Numbered from the stretch's first letter, positions 51,518 to 60,729 are shown. The stretch: DNA of 64,000 nt from Myceligenerans pegani (GCF_014892515.1 NZ_JADBGR010000068.1:1-64000), one strand, 5' to 3'. Notes: generated from the letters alone by a model not told the origin. Made by a program: numbers and translations.

Positions 51518-53931
51518 GCGGCGCTCCCTTCCTGGATGGCGTGCCAGACGCGCGCGGGTGTGCAGGGCATCCGGACGTCGTGCACGCCGTAGGGCCGCAG
51601 CGCGTCGACGACGGCGTTCACGACGGCGGGGGTGGACGCGATAGTGCCGGCCTCGCCGACGCCCTTGGCGCCGAGCGAGTTCGTGGTGGCGGGGGTGCTG
51701 CGGTGTGCGGCGTCGAAGCTGATGAGGTCGGCGGCGCTGGGTACGAGGTAGTCGGCGAGGGTGCCGGTGAGGAGGGTGCCGGCGTCGTCGTACACGGCCT
51801 CCTCCCAGAGGGCCTGGGCGATGCCCTGCACGAGCCCGCCGTGCACCTGCCCGGCGACGATGAGCGGGTTGATGACGGTGCCGACGTCGTCGACGCACAC
51901 GTACTTGCGCAAGGAGACGGCGCCGGTCTCGGTGTCGACCTCGACGGCGCACAGGTGCGTGCCGTGGGGGAACGAGAAGTTCACGGGATCGAACGTGGCC
52001 TCGGCGTCGATGCTCGGTTCGATCCCCTCCGGGTAGTCGTGCGCGGCGAAGGCGGCGAGGGCGATCTCCTGAACGGTCTTGCCCTCGCCCGTGCCGGCCA
52101 CGGTGAACTTCCCGTGGGCGAACTCGATGTCCTCCGGGGCCGCCTCGAGCAGGTGCGCGGCCCACGGCTTGGCCTTGGCCACGACCTTGTCGGCCGCGAG
52201 CGCGAGCGCCTCGCCACCGACGGTGAGCGACCGTGAGCCGTAGGTGTCGAGGCCGCGGGGGGCGACCTGCGTGTCGCCGTGCAGCACCTCGACGTCCTCG
52301 TAGGGGACGCCGAGCCGGTCGGCGACGATCTGGCTGAACGCGGTCTCGTGTCCCTGGCCGTGCGCGCTGGCGCCGGTGGTGACCTCGACCTTGCCGGTGG
52401 GGAGCATGCGGATCTCGGCGTGCTCCCAGCCGCCGGCGCCGTAGTTGAGGCTGCCGAGCACGCGGGAGGGGGCGAGTCCGCACATCTCGGTGAAGGTGGA
52501 GATGCCGATGCCGAGCTGCACGGGGTCGCGTTCCTCGCGTCGCCTGGCCTGTTCGGCACGGAGGTCCTCGTAGCCGAAGGCTTCGACGGCCTGGGCGGTG
52601 GCGGACTCGTAGTCGCCGGAGTCGTAGGTGAGCCCGGCGACGGTGGTGAACGGGAACTCGTCGTGGGTGATCCAGTTCTGGCGGCGGACCTCGAGGGGGT
52701 CGCGGCCGAGTTCGGCGGCGAGCTCGTCCATGAGCCGTTCGACGGCGAACGTGGCCTCGGGCCGTCCGGCGCCGCGGTAGGCGTCGGTCCAGGTCTTGTT
52801 GGTGAGGACGGTGCGGCAGTCGAACCGGTAGGCGGGGAACTTGTAGATGGCGTTGAACATGAAGGCGCCGAGGACGGGCACGCCGCCGCCGACGAGGGCG
52901 ACGTAGGCGCCGAGGTCGGCGAGCAGTTCGACCTTGAGGCCGGTGACGGTGCCGTCCGTGGTCGCCGCGAGGGTCAGCTTCTGCCACTGGTCGCGGCCGT
53001 GGTGGGCGGCCAGGAGGGACTCGGAGCGGGTCTCGGTGTACTTGACGGGTTTGCCGAGGCGTCGCGCGACGGCGAAGGCCGCCCATTCCTCGGGCGTGGT
53101 CTGCAGCTTGCCGCCGAACCCGCCGCCGACGTCGGGCGCGATGACCCGGATCTTCGACTCGGGCACGCCGGTGGTGGCGGCCAGGAGGAAGCGGGTGATG
53201 TGCGGGATCTGGGTGGCGGACCACAGGGTGATCTGCTCGCCGGTCGGGTCGACGACGACGGAGCGGGGTTCCATGAACGCGGGGATGAGCCGCTGCTGGC
53301 GGTACTCGCGCTCGATGAGGATGCCGCCCGAGCGGGCGGCGGCGATGGCGTCCTCGACGTCGCCGCCCGTGCCGGCCTCGGCGGAGTCGAAGATCCACCG
53401 GGCGGAGTTGTTGGTGCCCAGGTCGGGGTGGGCGAGGGCGCCGCCGTTCTCGGGGGTCGCCGCGGCGGCGTCCTTGAGGTCGAGGGCGGCGGGCAGTTCC
53501 TCGTAGTCGACGTCGACCAGTTCGGCGGCGTCGACGGCCGCCGCGGCGCTGCGGGCGACGACGACGGCGACGATCTCGCCGGCGAACGCGACCCGGTCGA
53601 CGGCGACCGGCTTGTGCTCGGGTGCGACCTGGTCGGTGGTGATGGGCCACGCGTTGGCGAGGACGCCCTGGGTGTCGGCGAGATCGGCGCCGGTGAGCAC
53701 GGCGACGACGTTCGGGGACGCCTGGGCGTCTCGGGTGTCGATCCCGGTGATGCGCGCGTGCGCGTACGGGCTGCGCACCATGGCCAGGTGCAGGGTGCCG
53801 GGCGGCGCGATGTTGTCGGTCCAGCGGGTGCGGCCGGTGAGGAGGCGGTGGTCCTCCTTGCGGCGTCGGTCGCGCCCGATCTCGCCGTCGTGGGCGGCCT
53901 CGGCGGTGGGGGCCTCTTCGGTGGTGGTCAT
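51514..53931 (-). CDS. coxL: Molybdenum large subunit, form II CO-dehydrogenase-like
   Basis: The 805-residue large subunit of a molybdenum hydroxylase carries molybdopterin cytosine dinucleotide. It has DVGGGFGGK (about 267-275), and the active-site loop [11 protein letters not shown] (384-394), the form II signature; genuine CO dehydrogenases have AYxCSFR. The GVGEAG segment with the catalytic Glu lies near the C-terminus. The substrate may be CO with low efficiency or another aldehyde or heterocycle. It overlaps coxS and coxM by ATGA at both ends. The ATG at 53931 gives the family-standard N-terminus ([25 protein letters not shown]). Confidence 0.93.
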   Translation of the reverse strand: MTTTEEAPTAEAAHDGEIGRDRRRKEDHRLLTGRTRWTDNIAPPGTLHLAMVRSPYAHARITGIDTRDAQASPNVVAVLTGADLADTQGVLANAWPITTDQVAPEHKPVAVDRVAFAGEIVAVVVARSAAAAVDAAELVDVDYEELPAALDLKDAAAATPENGGALAHPDLGTNNSARWIFDSAEAGTGGDVEDAIAAARSGGILIEREYRQQRLIPAFMEPRSVVVDPTGEQITLWSATQIPHITRFLLAATTGVPESKIRVIAPDVGGGFGGKLQTTPEEWAAFAVARRLGKPVKYTETRSESLLAAHHGRDQWQKLTLAATTDGTVTGLKVELLADLGAYVALVGGGVPVLGAFMFNAIYKFPAYRFDCRTVLTNKTWTDAYRGAGRPEATFAVERLMDELAAELGRDPLEVRRQNWITHDEFPFTTVAGLTYDSGDYESATAQAVEAFGYEDLRAEQARRREERDPVQLGIGISTFTEMCGLAPSRVLGSLNYGAGGWEHAEIRMLPTGKVEVTTGASAHGQGHETAFSQIVADRLGVPYEDVEVLHGDTQVAPRGLDTYGSRSLTVGGEALALAADKVVAKAKPWAAHLLEAAPEDIEFAHGKFTVAGTGEGKTVQEIALAAFAAHDYPEGIEPSIDAEATFDPVNFSFPHGTHLCAVEVDTETGAVSLRKYVCVDDVGTVINPLIVAGQVHGGLVQGIAQALWEEAVYDDAGTLLTGTLADYLVPSAADLISFDAAHRSTPATTNSLGAKGVGEAGTIASTPAVVNAVVDALRPYGVHDVRMPCTPARVWHAIQEGSAA

Positions 53932-54428
53932 GCCGCGCCTCCGTCCGCTGCGGGTGCGGCCGTGGTGCCGGGGGTGCCCGCCGCGTGCTGCACGGCGCGC
54001 ACGATGTTGTGGTAGCCGGTGCACCGGCAGAGGTTGCCCTCCAGGCCCTGGCGGATCTGTTCCTCGGTGGGCGCGGGGTTCTCGGCGAGGAGGTCCGCGG
54101 CCTGCATGATCATGCCCGGCGTGCAGAACCCGCACTGCAGGGCGTGGTACTCGTGGAACGCCTCCTGCACGGGATGCAGGGCGCCGTCGGTGGCGAGTCC
54201 CTCGACGGTGGTGACCTCGGCGCCGTCGGCCTGCACGGCCAGCACGTTGCACGACTTCACGCTGTGGCCGTCGAGGTGGACGGTGCAGGCGCCGCAACTG
54301 GCGGTGTCGCAGCCGATGACAGTTCCGGTCTTGCCGAGCCGCTCGCGCAGGTACTGCACGAGCAGGAGGCGGGGTTCGACGTCGTCGGACACCTTCGCGC
54401 CGTCGACGGTGAGCTCGATCCTGGTCAT
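53928..54428 (-). CDS. coxS: [2Fe-2S] small subunit of CO-dehydrogenase-like hydroxylase
   Basis: The 166-residue electron-transfer subunit binds two [2Fe-2S] clusters. The ferredoxin-like N-terminal domain has Cys 40, 45, 48 and 60 ([12 protein letters not shown]), and the helical C-terminal domain has Cys 99, 102, 134 and 136 ([16 protein letters not shown]). All eight are present. GAGGAG lies six bases before the ATG. It is the first gene of the S-L-M-G operon; a CRP/GlxR-type site centres about 38 bases upstream. Confidence 0.95.
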   Translation of the reverse strand: MTRIELTVDGAKVSDDVEPRLLLVQYLRERLGKTGTVIGCDTASCGACTVHLDGHSVKSCNVLAVQADGAEVTTVEGLATDGALHPVQEAFHEYHALQCGFCTPGMIMQAADLLAENPAPTEEQIRQGLEGNLCRCTGYHNIVRAVQHAAGTPGTTAAPAADGGAA

Positions 54429-54458
54429 GGACGCTCCTCTGCCACTGCGTTGTGACGG

Positions 54459-54474
54459 TGTGACACGCATCACG
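54459..54474. promoter_or_regulatory. CRP/GlxR-like site TGTGA-N6-TCACG
   Basis: TGTGACACGCATCACG differs from the TGTGA-N6-TCACA consensus at one position. It lies 31-46 bases upstream of the coxS start, within the 102-base spacer after the GH10 gene. A cAMP-responsive regulator of the CRP/GlxR type could control the cox operon. Confidence 0.55.
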
Positions 54475-54530
54475 GTACGCCCGGGCGACCGCGGTCCGCC
54501 ACAGCTGGGCCGGGGAGGCGCCGCCCGGGC

Positions 54531-55847
54531 TCAGGCGAGCCGCAGCGTGCGTTCCACGGCCCCCGGCGAGTCGAGCGAGAAGGGCAGCGGCGCCGCGTCC
54601 CGGACGCCGGGCAGCGTGACCTCGTAGTCGCCGAGGAAGCCCGTCACGCGCACGCGGCCCTCGGCGTCCGTGCGCAGGGTGGTGGGTGCCAGCCACCACT
54701 CGCCCCTGACCAGGTCGCGGAGGCGGTCGTAGGCCGGCTTGGGCGAGCCGTCCGCGCGCAGGAGGCCGCCCGGCGCGTTCAGCCACATGCCGCGGTCGCT
54801 CAGCCCCCAGTAGGTGAACGCCTCCACGTCCGGGTGGGCCAGGAGCAGCCGGAGGTGCGCCTCCAGCTCCTCGGCCTGGCGGGCCTCGCCCTCGGCGGTG
54901 CTCGGCCACTCGTCGACCTGCCAGTCGTTGAGGTCCACGACGTGCTCCGGCATGAGTTCGCCCGACAGCAGTGTGGTCTCGGTGAAGTGGATCGGGATGC
55001 CGTAGCGGCCGAAGCGCTCCAGGACGTCGAGCGTCTTCTCCTCGCCCCACCATCCCTGGTGCATGTGGGACTGCAGGCCGAGGCGGTCGATCCGGATGCC
55101 CGCCTCCAGCACGGCCTCGAGGAGGCACTCGTACGCCGTCGACATGTCGAAATCGTTCAACAGGAGGGTCGCGGACGAGTTCGCCGCCCGCGCCTCCTCG
55201 AACGCGATCCGGATCGTCTCGACCCGTCCGCGGGCGCGGGCGAGCGGCGTGATCGCGTTGTCCTCGGCGGTGAAGACCGGCATGATCACGACCTCGTTGA
55301 TCGCGTCCCACGTGTCGATCACGCCCGCCATGTCCGTGACGTCCCGCCGGATGCGCTCGCGTTGGAGCCGCTCCACCTCGGCCAGGCCGGCGGCGGTCAC
55401 GCGGTCGCCACCCTCGCGGGCGACGTCGAGCAGCCATCCGGGCTGGACCGTGTGCCACACGAGCGGATGACCCTTGACGACGACACCGCGCACCGCGAAC
55501 CACTCGGCGGCCCGGCGCAGGCGCGCGGTGCGCGGCACGCCCCGCTCCGGCTCGAACGTGCCCCAGTAGAACGGCAGCGTCGCCTGGTTGAAGACGTCCA
55601 GCCAGGCGTCCGCCAGGAGCTGGTCGTAGCCGGGGTCGCGCGAGTCGCCGTTCGCCAGGTCCACCAGGTCGAACCCGATGCAGCCGAACCAGAACGCGTG
55701 CCGGGTCTGGCGCACGACGACGTCCTGGCCGGCGAGGGCCGCGCCGTCCGGGCCGCGCAGCGTCAGGCGGACGTCCGCGCGGCGGTGCGCGAGCGAGGGA
55801 TCGGGTCGGCGGGTCACGGGCGGCCGGAAGAGGGACGACGTCGTCAT
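54531..55847 (-). CDS. GH10 glycoside hydrolase (endo-beta-1,4-xylanase family), cytoplasmic
   Basis: The 438-residue protein is a GH10 (beta/alpha)8 barrel. The acid/base Glu lies in TWDAINEV (E185) and the nucleophile in IHFTETT (E290). HPLVWH and NDFDM are also typical subsite residues. There is no signal peptide, so the enzyme should act in the cytoplasm on imported xylo-oligosaccharides or another glycoside. A short beta-rich domain precedes the barrel and another of about 60 residues follows it (LRTDAEGRVRVTGFLGDYEVTLPG). Its ATG overlaps the stop of the XdhC-like gene (ATGA), placing it in a cox accessory operon, an unexpected context. Confidence 0.9.
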   Translation of the reverse strand: MTTSSLFRPPVTRRPDPSLAHRRADVRLTLRGPDGAALAGQDVVVRQTRHAFWFGCIGFDLVDLANGDSRDPGYDQLLADAWLDVFNQATLPFYWGTFEPERGVPRTARLRRAAEWFAVRGVVVKGHPLVWHTVQPGWLLDVAREGGDRVTAAGLAEVERLQRERIRRDVTDMAGVIDTWDAINEVVIMPVFTAEDNAITPLARARGRVETIRIAFEEARAANSSATLLLNDFDMSTAYECLLEAVLEAGIRIDRLGLQSHMHQGWWGEEKTLDVLERFGRYGIPIHFTETTLLSGELMPEHVVDLNDWQVDEWPSTAEGEARQAEELEAHLRLLLAHPDVEAFTYWGLSDRGMWLNAPGGLLRADGSPKPAYDRLRDLVRGEWWLAPTTLRTDAEGRVRVTGFLGDYEVTLPGVRDAAPLPFSLDSPGAVERTLRLA

Positions 55848-57013
55848 GGTGGGTACCTTAGAGGTCGCGCGACACCTTGGTGATGAATGCGCCCGTCCGT
55901 CGTCGTCAGGGACTCGCCCGAGCCGCCCCAGCGGGCCGAGACGATCTCGGCGGCGATGCTGATCGCCGTCTCCTCCGGGGTGCGGGCGCCCAGGTCGAGG
56001 CCGATCGGGCTGCGCAGGCGCGCCAGGGAGTCGTCGGGCACGCCGGTCTCGCGGAGCCGGGCGAGACGGTCATCGTGCGTGCGCCGCGAGCCCATCGCGC
56101 CGACGTAGGCCAGGTCGAGGCGCAGCGCCAGGTCCAGAACGGGCACGTCGAACTTCGGGTCGTGGGTCAGCACGCACACCACCGTCCGGGCGTCGATCCG
56201 GCCCGCGTCCGCCTCGGCGGCGAGATAGCGGTGCGGCCAGTCGGTCACCACCTCGTCCGCGTCCGGGAACCGCGTCGCGGTCGCGAACACCGGCCGGGCG
56301 TCGCACACCGTGACGCGGTAGCCGAGGAACGAGCCGACCCGCGCCGTCGCCGCCGCGAAGTCGATCGCGCCGAACACGAGCATCCGCGGGCGCGGTGCGA
56401 AGGACGAGACGAACACGCGGCAGCCCTCGCCGCGGCGCTCGCCGTCGGGTCCGTAGGTGAGGGTCTCGCTGAGGCCGCCGGCGAGCAGGCCGAGGGCGTC
56501 GTCGGTGACGGCGTCGTCCATGCGGGCCCCGGCGAGTGCGGGCCTCGCCGGGGCGGGAGACTCCGGGCGGACGACCAGGCGGCGGCCGACGACCGCCTCG
56601 TCCGGGTGCTCCACCACCGTGGCCACGGCGACCGGGCGTCCGGCGGCGATGTCGGCGGCGACCTCGTCCAGGTCGGGGAAGCCGGCGCGGTCCACCCGCT
56701 CCACGAACACGTCCAGGATGCCGCCGCAGGTCAGGCCGACGGCGAACGCGTCGTCGTCGGAGATGCCGTACCGCTCCAGCACCGGGCGGCCGGTCGTGGC
56801 GACCTCGCTCGCGAGGTCGAACACGGCACCCTCCACGCAGCCGCCGGAGACCGAGCCCACCGCGACGGGCGGCGCGCCCTCCGCCCCCGGCCCGACCAGC
56901 ATGGCCGCTCCCGGCGGGCGGGGAGCGGAGCGGAACGTCGCCACGACCGTGCCCATCCCGACCGGGTGACCCTCCCGCCACCACGCCAGCAGTTGGTCCA
57001 GCACGTCACGCAC
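55844..57013 (-). CDS. XdhC/CoxF-like molybdenum-cofactor maturation protein
   Basis: This 389-residue protein is of the XdhC/CoxI family, which loads and sulfurates the molybdenum cofactor of hydroxylases. The N-terminal XdhC_CoxI domain has GTVVATFRSAPRPPGAAML and GSVSGGCVEGAV with the conserved Cys, then GLTCGGILDVFVE. The C-terminal Rossmann domain has MLVFGAIDFAAATARVGSFLGYRVTVCDARP and YVGAMGSRRTH. The start is a GTG; its first codons overlap the end of the VWA gene. It serves the coxSLM product encoded downstream. Confidence 0.92.
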   Translation of the reverse strand: MRDVLDQLLAWWREGHPVGMGTVVATFRSAPRPPGAAMLVGPGAEGAPPVAVGSVSGGCVEGAVFDLASEVATTGRPVLERYGISDDDAFAVGLTCGGILDVFVERVDRAGFPDLDEVAADIAAGRPVAVATVVEHPDEAVVGRRLVVRPESPAPARPALAGARMDDAVTDDALGLLAGGLSETLTYGPDGERRGEGCRVFVSSFAPRPRMLVFGAIDFAAATARVGSFLGYRVTVCDARPVFATATRFPDADEVVTDWPHRYLAAEADAGRIDARTVVCVLTHDPKFDVPVLDLALRLDLAYVGAMGSRRTHDDRLARLRETGVPDDSLARLRSPIGLDLGARTPEETAISIAAEIVSARWGGSGESLTTTDGRIHHQGVARPLRYPP

Positions 57014-58202
57014 GCGCGATCACCTCCAGCACCTCCTCGAACGTACCCAGCGAATGCCCCGCCAGGAAATGGTCCACGTACGGCAGCACCGCTACGATCC
57101 CCGACTGCACCGGCCGGTACCCGGCCTTGCCGCGATGCGGGTTCACCCACACCACGGCGTGGGCCAGCCGGTGCAGCCGGGCGGCGCGGTCGGCCAGGTC
57201 GGCCGGGTCGCCCCGCTCCCAGCCGTCGCTGCAGACCACGACGACCGCCCCGCGCAGCCGCGCGCCGTGCCGGTCCGTCAGCGTGGCGAGCGCCCCGGCG
57301 AGCCGCGTGCCGCCCGCCCAGTCCGGGACGAGGTCGCCGGCGCGGGCCAGCGCGCGCTCCGGGTCGGCGGTGCGCAGGGCGTCGGTGACGCGCGTCAGCC
57401 GGGTGCCGAGCGTGAACGCCTCCGCGCGGAACCGGGTCCCGGCGCGGCGTGCGCCCGCGGGGGCCGCCGACCGCACGACCGCGTGCGCCAGCCGCAGCAG
57501 CGCCTCCGCGTACGGGCGCATCGAGCCCGACACGTCCACGAGCAGCACGACGCGGCGCGGCGTCCGGGCCCGGCGGCGGCGCTCGATCCGGGCCGGTTCG
57601 CCCGCGCGGCGCAGGGAAGCACGCAGCGTGCGGTGCAGGTCAGGGCGGCCACGGTGCCACGGCACGGTGCGGGCGGCGCGGCGCAGCGGCGGGCGCGGCC
57701 GGAGGGCGGCGAGCTGTGCGGCCAGGACCCGCCGCTCCGCCTCGGTGAGGCCGGCGACGTCGCGATGGCGGAGAGTTTCGCGGTCGTCGGCGACCACCCC
57801 GTACTGAATGGGGTTCGGCAGGGTTTCGAATCCGTTCGAACGGTCCGCAAAGGTCTGCGCGGCCCTGTCGAACCCTCCTCCAGCAGCGGGGTGGGGGAGG
57901 TCCGTGTCCCGGGTGGCGTGGTCGTGGTGGGCGGGGCCGGCGGCCGTCCTGCCGCGGGGCACCGGCAGCCCCAGGGTCGAGGACCCGAACCAGGCGGCGA
58001 ACACCTGGTCGAACCGGGCGAGATCCTCCGGGCCGCCGCAGAGCGTCGCCCGCCCGGCGCGATAGGTGGAGACGGCGCTTCCGGCGCCGAGCACGGCGGT
58101 GGCCTGCAGGAACGAGGTCGCGCGGTCGTGCGTCACGCCGACCCCGGCCGCCCGCAGTGCCCGCGTGAACCCGAGCAGCACCCGCTCGCCGTCGTCGGAC
58201 AC
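57006..58202 (-). CDS. CoxE-like VWA domain protein
   Basis: The 398-residue protein is a CoxE-type VWA-containing protein. A helical N-terminal half (VLLGFTRALRAAGVGVTHDRATSFLQATAVLG) is followed by a VWA domain with MIDAS residues in VLLVDVSGSMRPYAEALL and VVVCSDGWERGDP. CoxE works with the MoxR-like ATPase CoxD in copper/sulfur insertion or assembly of molybdenum hydroxylases. It is directly after coxD (GTG one base after the coxD stop) and overlaps the XdhC-like gene. Confidence 0.92.
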   Translation of the reverse strand: MSDDGERVLLGFTRALRAAGVGVTHDRATSFLQATAVLGAGSAVSTYRAGRATLCGGPEDLARFDQVFAAWFGSSTLGLPVPRGRTAAGPAHHDHATRDTDLPHPAAGGGFDRAAQTFADRSNGFETLPNPIQYGVVADDRETLRHRDVAGLTEAERRVLAAQLAALRPRPPLRRAARTVPWHRGRPDLHRTLRASLRRAGEPARIERRRRARTPRRVVLLVDVSGSMRPYAEALLRLAHAVVRSAAPAGARRAGTRFRAEAFTLGTRLTRVTDALRTADPERALARAGDLVPDWAGGTRLAGALATLTDRHGARLRGAVVVVCSDGWERGDPADLADRAARLHRLAHAVVWVNPHRGKAGYRPVQSGIVAVLPYVDHFLAGHSLGTFEEVLEVIARA

Positions 58203-58203
58203 G

Positions 58204-59085
58204 TCACGCCGCCAGGATCCGGGTCAGCGCCTCGCGGGCACGGATCGTGTCCTCGCGGTACTTGACCACCGCGCCGAGGGTGCGGGACGCCGCGTCGAGG
58301 TCGAGCGTCGCGGCGCCGAGACGCTCCAGGGCGCGCGCCCAGTCGAGCGTCTCGGCGACGCCCGGCGGCTTGAGCAGCGGCTCCGCACGCAGCCGCTGCA
58401 CGCAGCCGGCTACCTGGCGGGCCAGGGCCTCGGCGACCTCGGGCAGGCGCGCCCGCACGATCGCGACCTCCCGCTCCAGGCCTGGGTGGTCGATCCAGTG
58501 GTAGAGGCAGCGGCGCTTGAGGGCGTCGTGCAGCTCACGCGTGCGGTTCGACGTGAGGACGACGGTGGGCGGCGTCGCCGCGCGGATCGTGCCGAGTTCC
58601 GGGACGGTGACCGTCCAGCCGGACAGGACCTCCAGCAGGAAGGCCTCGAACTCGTCGTCGGCGCGGTCGACCTCGTCCACGAGCAGCACGGACGGCGTGG
58701 TCCGCAACGCGCGCAGGACGGGCCGGGCCAGGAGGAAACGCTCGTCGAACAGCGAGCGCTCGACGGTGTCGACCTCCAGGGCGCCCTCGTCCGACGACAC
58801 CGCCGCCGCCTCCAGTGTCCGCAGGTGCAGGATCTGCCGGCCGAAGTCCCAGTCGTACAGGGCCTGGGTGGCGTCGATGCCCTCGTAGCACTGCAGCCGG
58901 ATCAGGGGCGCGCCGGTGACCTCGGCCAGCGCCTCGGCGAGAGCGGTCTTGCCGGTGCCCGGCTCCCCCTCCAGGAGCAGCGGGCGCTCCATGGCCCGGG
59001 CGAGGTGCGCGACCGTGGCGAGGTCCTCGTCGGCGAGGTATCCCGCCTCCCCCAGTGCCGCGGCGAGGGCCTCGGGTGAGTTCAT
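58204..59085 (-). CDS. CoxD-like MoxR-family AAA+ ATPase
   Basis: The 293-residue AAA+ ATPase has Walker A LEGEPGTGKTALAEAL, Walker B VLLVDEVDRAD and sensor 1 VVLTSNRTRELHDALKRRCLYHWIDHP. MoxR/CoxD ATPases act with VWA proteins as chaperones for metal-centre maturation; CoxD is needed for the CO-dehydrogenase active site in Oligotropha. It is the first gene of the coxD-coxE-xdhC-GH10 operon. Its promoter lies in the 77-base spacer shared with the divergent metallophosphoesterase gene. Confidence 0.93.
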   Translation of the reverse strand: MNSPEALAAALGEAGYLADEDLATVAHLARAMERPLLLEGEPGTGKTALAEALAEVTGAPLIRLQCYEGIDATQALYDWDFGRQILHLRTLEAAAVSSDEGALEVDTVERSLFDERFLLARPVLRALRTTPSVLLVDEVDRADDEFEAFLLEVLSGWTVTVPELGTIRAATPPTVVLTSNRTRELHDALKRRCLYHWIDHPGLEREVAIVRARLPEVAEALARQVAGCVQRLRAEPLLKPPGVAETLDWARALERLGAATLDLDAASRTLGAVVKYREDTIRAREALTRILAA

Positions 59086-59148
59086 TCGTTCAGGCTACGG
59101 TGTGGCCGGAGTTCTCGTGCCGTTCTCTCCCGGGAAAGTTCCGGTGCC

Positions 59149-59154
59149 TAACGT
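59149..59154 (+). promoter_or_regulatory. -10 element TAACGT of the metallophosphoesterase gene
   Basis: TAACGT sits eight bases before the ATG at 59163, close to the leaderless spacing seen elsewhere in the window. Confidence 0.45.
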
Positions 59155-59162
59155 CGCGGGGT

Positions 59163-60368
59163 ATGAGCAACGATTCCCTGAAGCAGACGCCGGCATCCGC
59201 AGGGCGGGGCGTCGGTCTCGGCCGCCGGACCTTCATGGCCCTCGGCGGCGCGGCCGCCGCGACCGCCGCCGCCACCGCTGCGGCACCGGACACCGCGGCG
59301 GCCGCCACCCTGCCGCGGTACCGGCGTCCGCGCCTGCGCTTCGGCCGCGACGGCAGGTTCACGATCGTGCAGTTCAACGACACCCAGGACGACGAGCGGA
59401 TCGACCGCCGTACGCTCGAGCTCATGGACGCCGTGCTGGACGACCAGCGGCCGGATCTGGTCATCCTGAACGGCGACAACCTCACCGGCGGGTGCGACAC
59501 CGCCCGGGAGGTGCACCAGGCGATGAACAACGTGGTCCAGCCCATGGAGTCGCGCGGGATCCCCTGGGCCGTCACGTTCGGCAACCACGACGAGGACAAC
59601 CTGCACCTCAACGATGTGGACGAGGCGCAGATGCTCGCCTTCTACCGCTCCTACGAGCACAACGTGAACGTCGCGACGGCGCCGGGCGTCACGGGGCAGG
59701 GCAACTCCCAGTTCCTGATCGACGGGACGAACGGGCGGCCTGCCTTCAACATCTGGCTGCTGGACTCGGGCCGCTACGCCCCCGAGACGCTCGCCGGGCA
59801 GGACTTCGAGGGCTACCCCACCTGGGACTGGCTGCGCGGCGACCAGGTGTCCTGGTACTTCCGCACCTCCGAGGCGCTCGAGCGGCGCCATCGGCGCAAG
59901 ATCCCCTCCCTGATGTTCATCCACATCCCGCTCTGGGAGTACCGCTTCATGTGGTTCGGTTCGGTCGACGGCCGCACCGACGCGGACCACGCCCGCGGCG
60001 CCGAGCGGCACGGGATCGTCGGCGAGCGCAACGAGGACGAGTGCCCGGGGCCCTTCAACTCGGGGATGTTCTCCGCGATCCAGCACCGCGGCGACGTCAA
60101 GGGCGTCTTCTGCGGCCACGACCACGTCAACACCTATGTCGGCGACTACTACGGCGTCCTGCTCGGCTACGCGGGCAACACCGGGTTCGGCACCTACGGC
60201 CTCTCCGGCGACGAGCGCAACCGCCTTCGTGGCGCCCGCGTCTACACGCTGGACGAGCGGGCCGACGGCGTCCTCACCGACACGTTCATGGTGTTCGCGG
60301 CCGACTACGGCATCGACCTGACCGCCGACGACCAGTCGATCGACCCGCTGCCCCTGCCGAGGGGCTGA
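59163..60368 (+). CDS. Tat-exported calcineurin-like metallophosphoesterase
   Basis: The 401-residue protein begins with a twin-arginine signal (GLGRRTFMALGGAAAATAAATAAA), so it is folded in the cytoplasm and then exported. The metallophosphoesterase domain has FNDTQDDE (D-x-H replaced by D-T-Q), GDNLTGG (GD), GNHDED (GNH[D/E]) and GHDHVN (GHxH), with most metal ligands intact. It resembles the DUF4073/Ser-Thr phosphatase-like group that hydrolyses phosphodiesters or phosphomonoesters outside the cell. The D-x-H change is common in this subgroup. It stands alone, convergent with the acidic lipoprotein gene. Confidence 0.88.
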   Translation: MSNDSLKQTPASAGRGVGLGRRTFMALGGAAAATAAATAAAPDTAAAATLPRYRRPRLRFGRDGRFTIVQFNDTQDDERIDRRTLELMDAVLDDQRPDLVILNGDNLTGGCDTAREVHQAMNNVVQPMESRGIPWAVTFGNHDEDNLHLNDVDEAQMLAFYRSYEHNVNVATAPGVTGQGNSQFLIDGTNGRPAFNIWLLDSGRYAPETLAGQDFEGYPTWDWLRGDQVSWYFRTSEALERRHRRKIPSLMFIHIPLWEYRFMWFGSVDGRTDADHARGAERHGIVGERNEDECPGPFNSGMFSAIQHRGDVKGVFCGHDHVNTYVGDYYGVLLGYAGNTGFGTYGLSGDERNRLRGARVYTLDERADGVLTDTFMVFAADYGIDLTADDQSIDPLPLPRG

Positions 60369-60373
60369 GCGGC

Positions 60374-60406
60374 GCCGGGCCTGACCGGAGGCCGGTCAGG
60401 CCCGGC
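60374..60406. terminator. Strong bidirectional hairpin terminator
   Basis: Perfect 15-base arms (60374-60388, 60392-60406) with an AGG loop lie between the stops of two convergent genes. There is no T-run. Confidence 0.75.
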
Positions 60407-60411
60407 CAGGG

Positions 60412-60729
60412 TCAGCTGTCGTCGTCCATGGACTCCTCGCCCTCGTCCATGGACTCCCCTTCCTCGTCCATGTGCTCGTCGTCCATGGACTCCTCGCCCT
60501 CCATGGATTCCTCGTCCATCGACTCCTCGTCCATGGACTCCTCGCCCTCCATGTCCTCGTCCTCGGACATCTCGTCGTCGGACATCTCCTCGTCCGTCAT
60601 CTCCTCCGTACTCGTCGGCGACATGTCGTCCTCGGCGGGCTCCGAGTCGTTGCAGCCGGCCAGGAGGGTGGCGGCGGTCAGGGCGGACAGTGCGACGGCC
60701 GCGACGCGGCGGCTCCGGGTGATCCTCAT
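60412..60729 (-). CDS. Acidic, methionine-rich repeat lipoprotein
   Basis: The 105-residue protein has a lipoprotein signal (RSRRVAAVALSALTAATLLAGC, with Cys at about 26). The mature part of about 80 residues is almost only Asp, Glu, Met and Ser, made of imperfect units MDEES/MEGEES/MDD. It is strongly acidic and disordered, and anchored to the outer membrane face. Similar Met/Asp-rich extracytoplasmic proteins bind copper or calcium, so metal binding is plausible but unproven. No family is recognised; the gene stands alone. Confidence 0.75.
   Translation of the reverse strand: MRITRSRRVAAVALSALTAATLLAGCNDSEPAEDDMSPTSTEEMTDEEMSDDEMSEDEDMEGEESMDEESMDEESMEGEESMDDEHMDEEGESMDEGEESMDDDS
60421..60560. 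repeat. Tandem coding repeats (MDEES units)
   Basis: Imperfect 15-18-base units built on the plus-strand pattern GTCCATGGACTCCTC recur through this stretch and encode MDEES-like units of the lipoprotein. Such repeats are prone to copy-number change between strains. Confidence 0.7.

Noticed and set aside
50630-53650. 1006-residue minus-strand open frame across coxM and coxL
   Set aside because: It is the out-of-frame shadow of coxL that runs into coxM; the N-terminal part is Arg/Pro-rich and has no family motif.
51514-53931. Annotation as genuine aerobic CO dehydrogenase
   Set aside because: The active-site loop is AYRGAGR (form II), not AYxCSFR.
53932-55503. Upstream extension of the coxL frame
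   Set aside because: coxS and GH10 occupy this stretch with clear motifs; the coxL ATG at 53931 overlaps the coxS stop.
60421-60560. Direct repeats resembling a CRISPR-like array
   Set aside because: Units are 15-18 bases, contiguous, in frame and encode MDEES; there are no spacers and no cas genes.
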